DNA of 15,898 nt from NCBI GenBank assembly GCA_030263615.1, contig SZPH01000075.1, positions 1-15,898 on the forward strand. Direction: 5' to 3'. Below the pieces are notes generated by a model. It saw only the letters and a program-made list of their open reading frames with translations, did no database searches and was not told the origin of the DNA. The position numbers and the translations under genes are program-made. The stretch comes from Villigracilis sp900696595. GTDB lineage: Bacteria; Chloroflexota; Anaerolineae; Anaerolineales; Villigracilaceae. Shown one piece after another: positions 15,896-15,898 of this stretch. The stretch's first letter is position 1, and each line of letters opens with the position of its first letter.

Positions 15896-15898
15896 TCG

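Overview
The window carries one long same-strand gene cluster (nine genes, all +) from a moderately GC-rich bacterium. It is almost entirely signal transduction. The GAF domains with a conserved N-P-L-L-P-[DE]-T motif, the very long multi-GAF proteins and the kinase-less receptors recall Chloroflexota, most likely Anaerolineae. That placement is an inference from style, not from a marker gene.

Layout: (1) 2-1498, the 3' part of a GAF-PAS histidine kinase that begins before the window. (2) 1500-2507, a secreted lipoprotein with the NMT1/THI5 substrate-binding fold and no permease or ATPase beside it. (3) 2556-4940, a membrane receptor dCache-HAMP-GAF-GAF. (4) 4937-6271, a six-helix membrane protein with one GAF. 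(5) 6287-9433, a six-helix module fused to a dCache-HAMP-GAF receptor with two shortened GAF-like repeats. (6) 9430-11760, a soluble PAS-PAS-GAF-GAF protein. (7) 11788-13647, a soluble histidine kinase with three shortened GAF-like repeats. (8) 13647-15302, a threonine-synthase-like PLP enzyme fused to a receiver domain. (9) 15311-15688, a stand-alone receiver. A strong hairpin terminator follows at 15719-15758, then about 140 bases of intergenic sequence with an imperfect inverted repeat. There is no gene-free stretch above 300 bases, and I see no tRNA, rRNA, CRISPR array or transposase.

Genes abut or overlap (ATGA overlaps at 4937 and 9430, TAATG at 13645, one-base gap at 1499), so the set is probably transcribed and partly translated as a unit. 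The four proteins from 2556 to 11760 have input and relay domains but no kinase, cyclase or methyl-accepting output. All four end in the same short segment, which looks like the first half of a GAF domain. The kinase at 11788 lacks membrane segments but carries GAF-like half modules related to those in two of the sensors. The simplest model is that the sensors assemble with this shared kinase (and perhaps the one at the left edge), and that the phosphoryl group goes to the receiver of the PLP-enzyme fusion and/or the small receiver. No DNA-binding output domain is present, so the output may be metabolic or a protein interaction. The PLP enzyme-receiver fusion is the most unusual element, and the whole set is a good candidate for an undescribed receptor-array-to-enzyme pathway.
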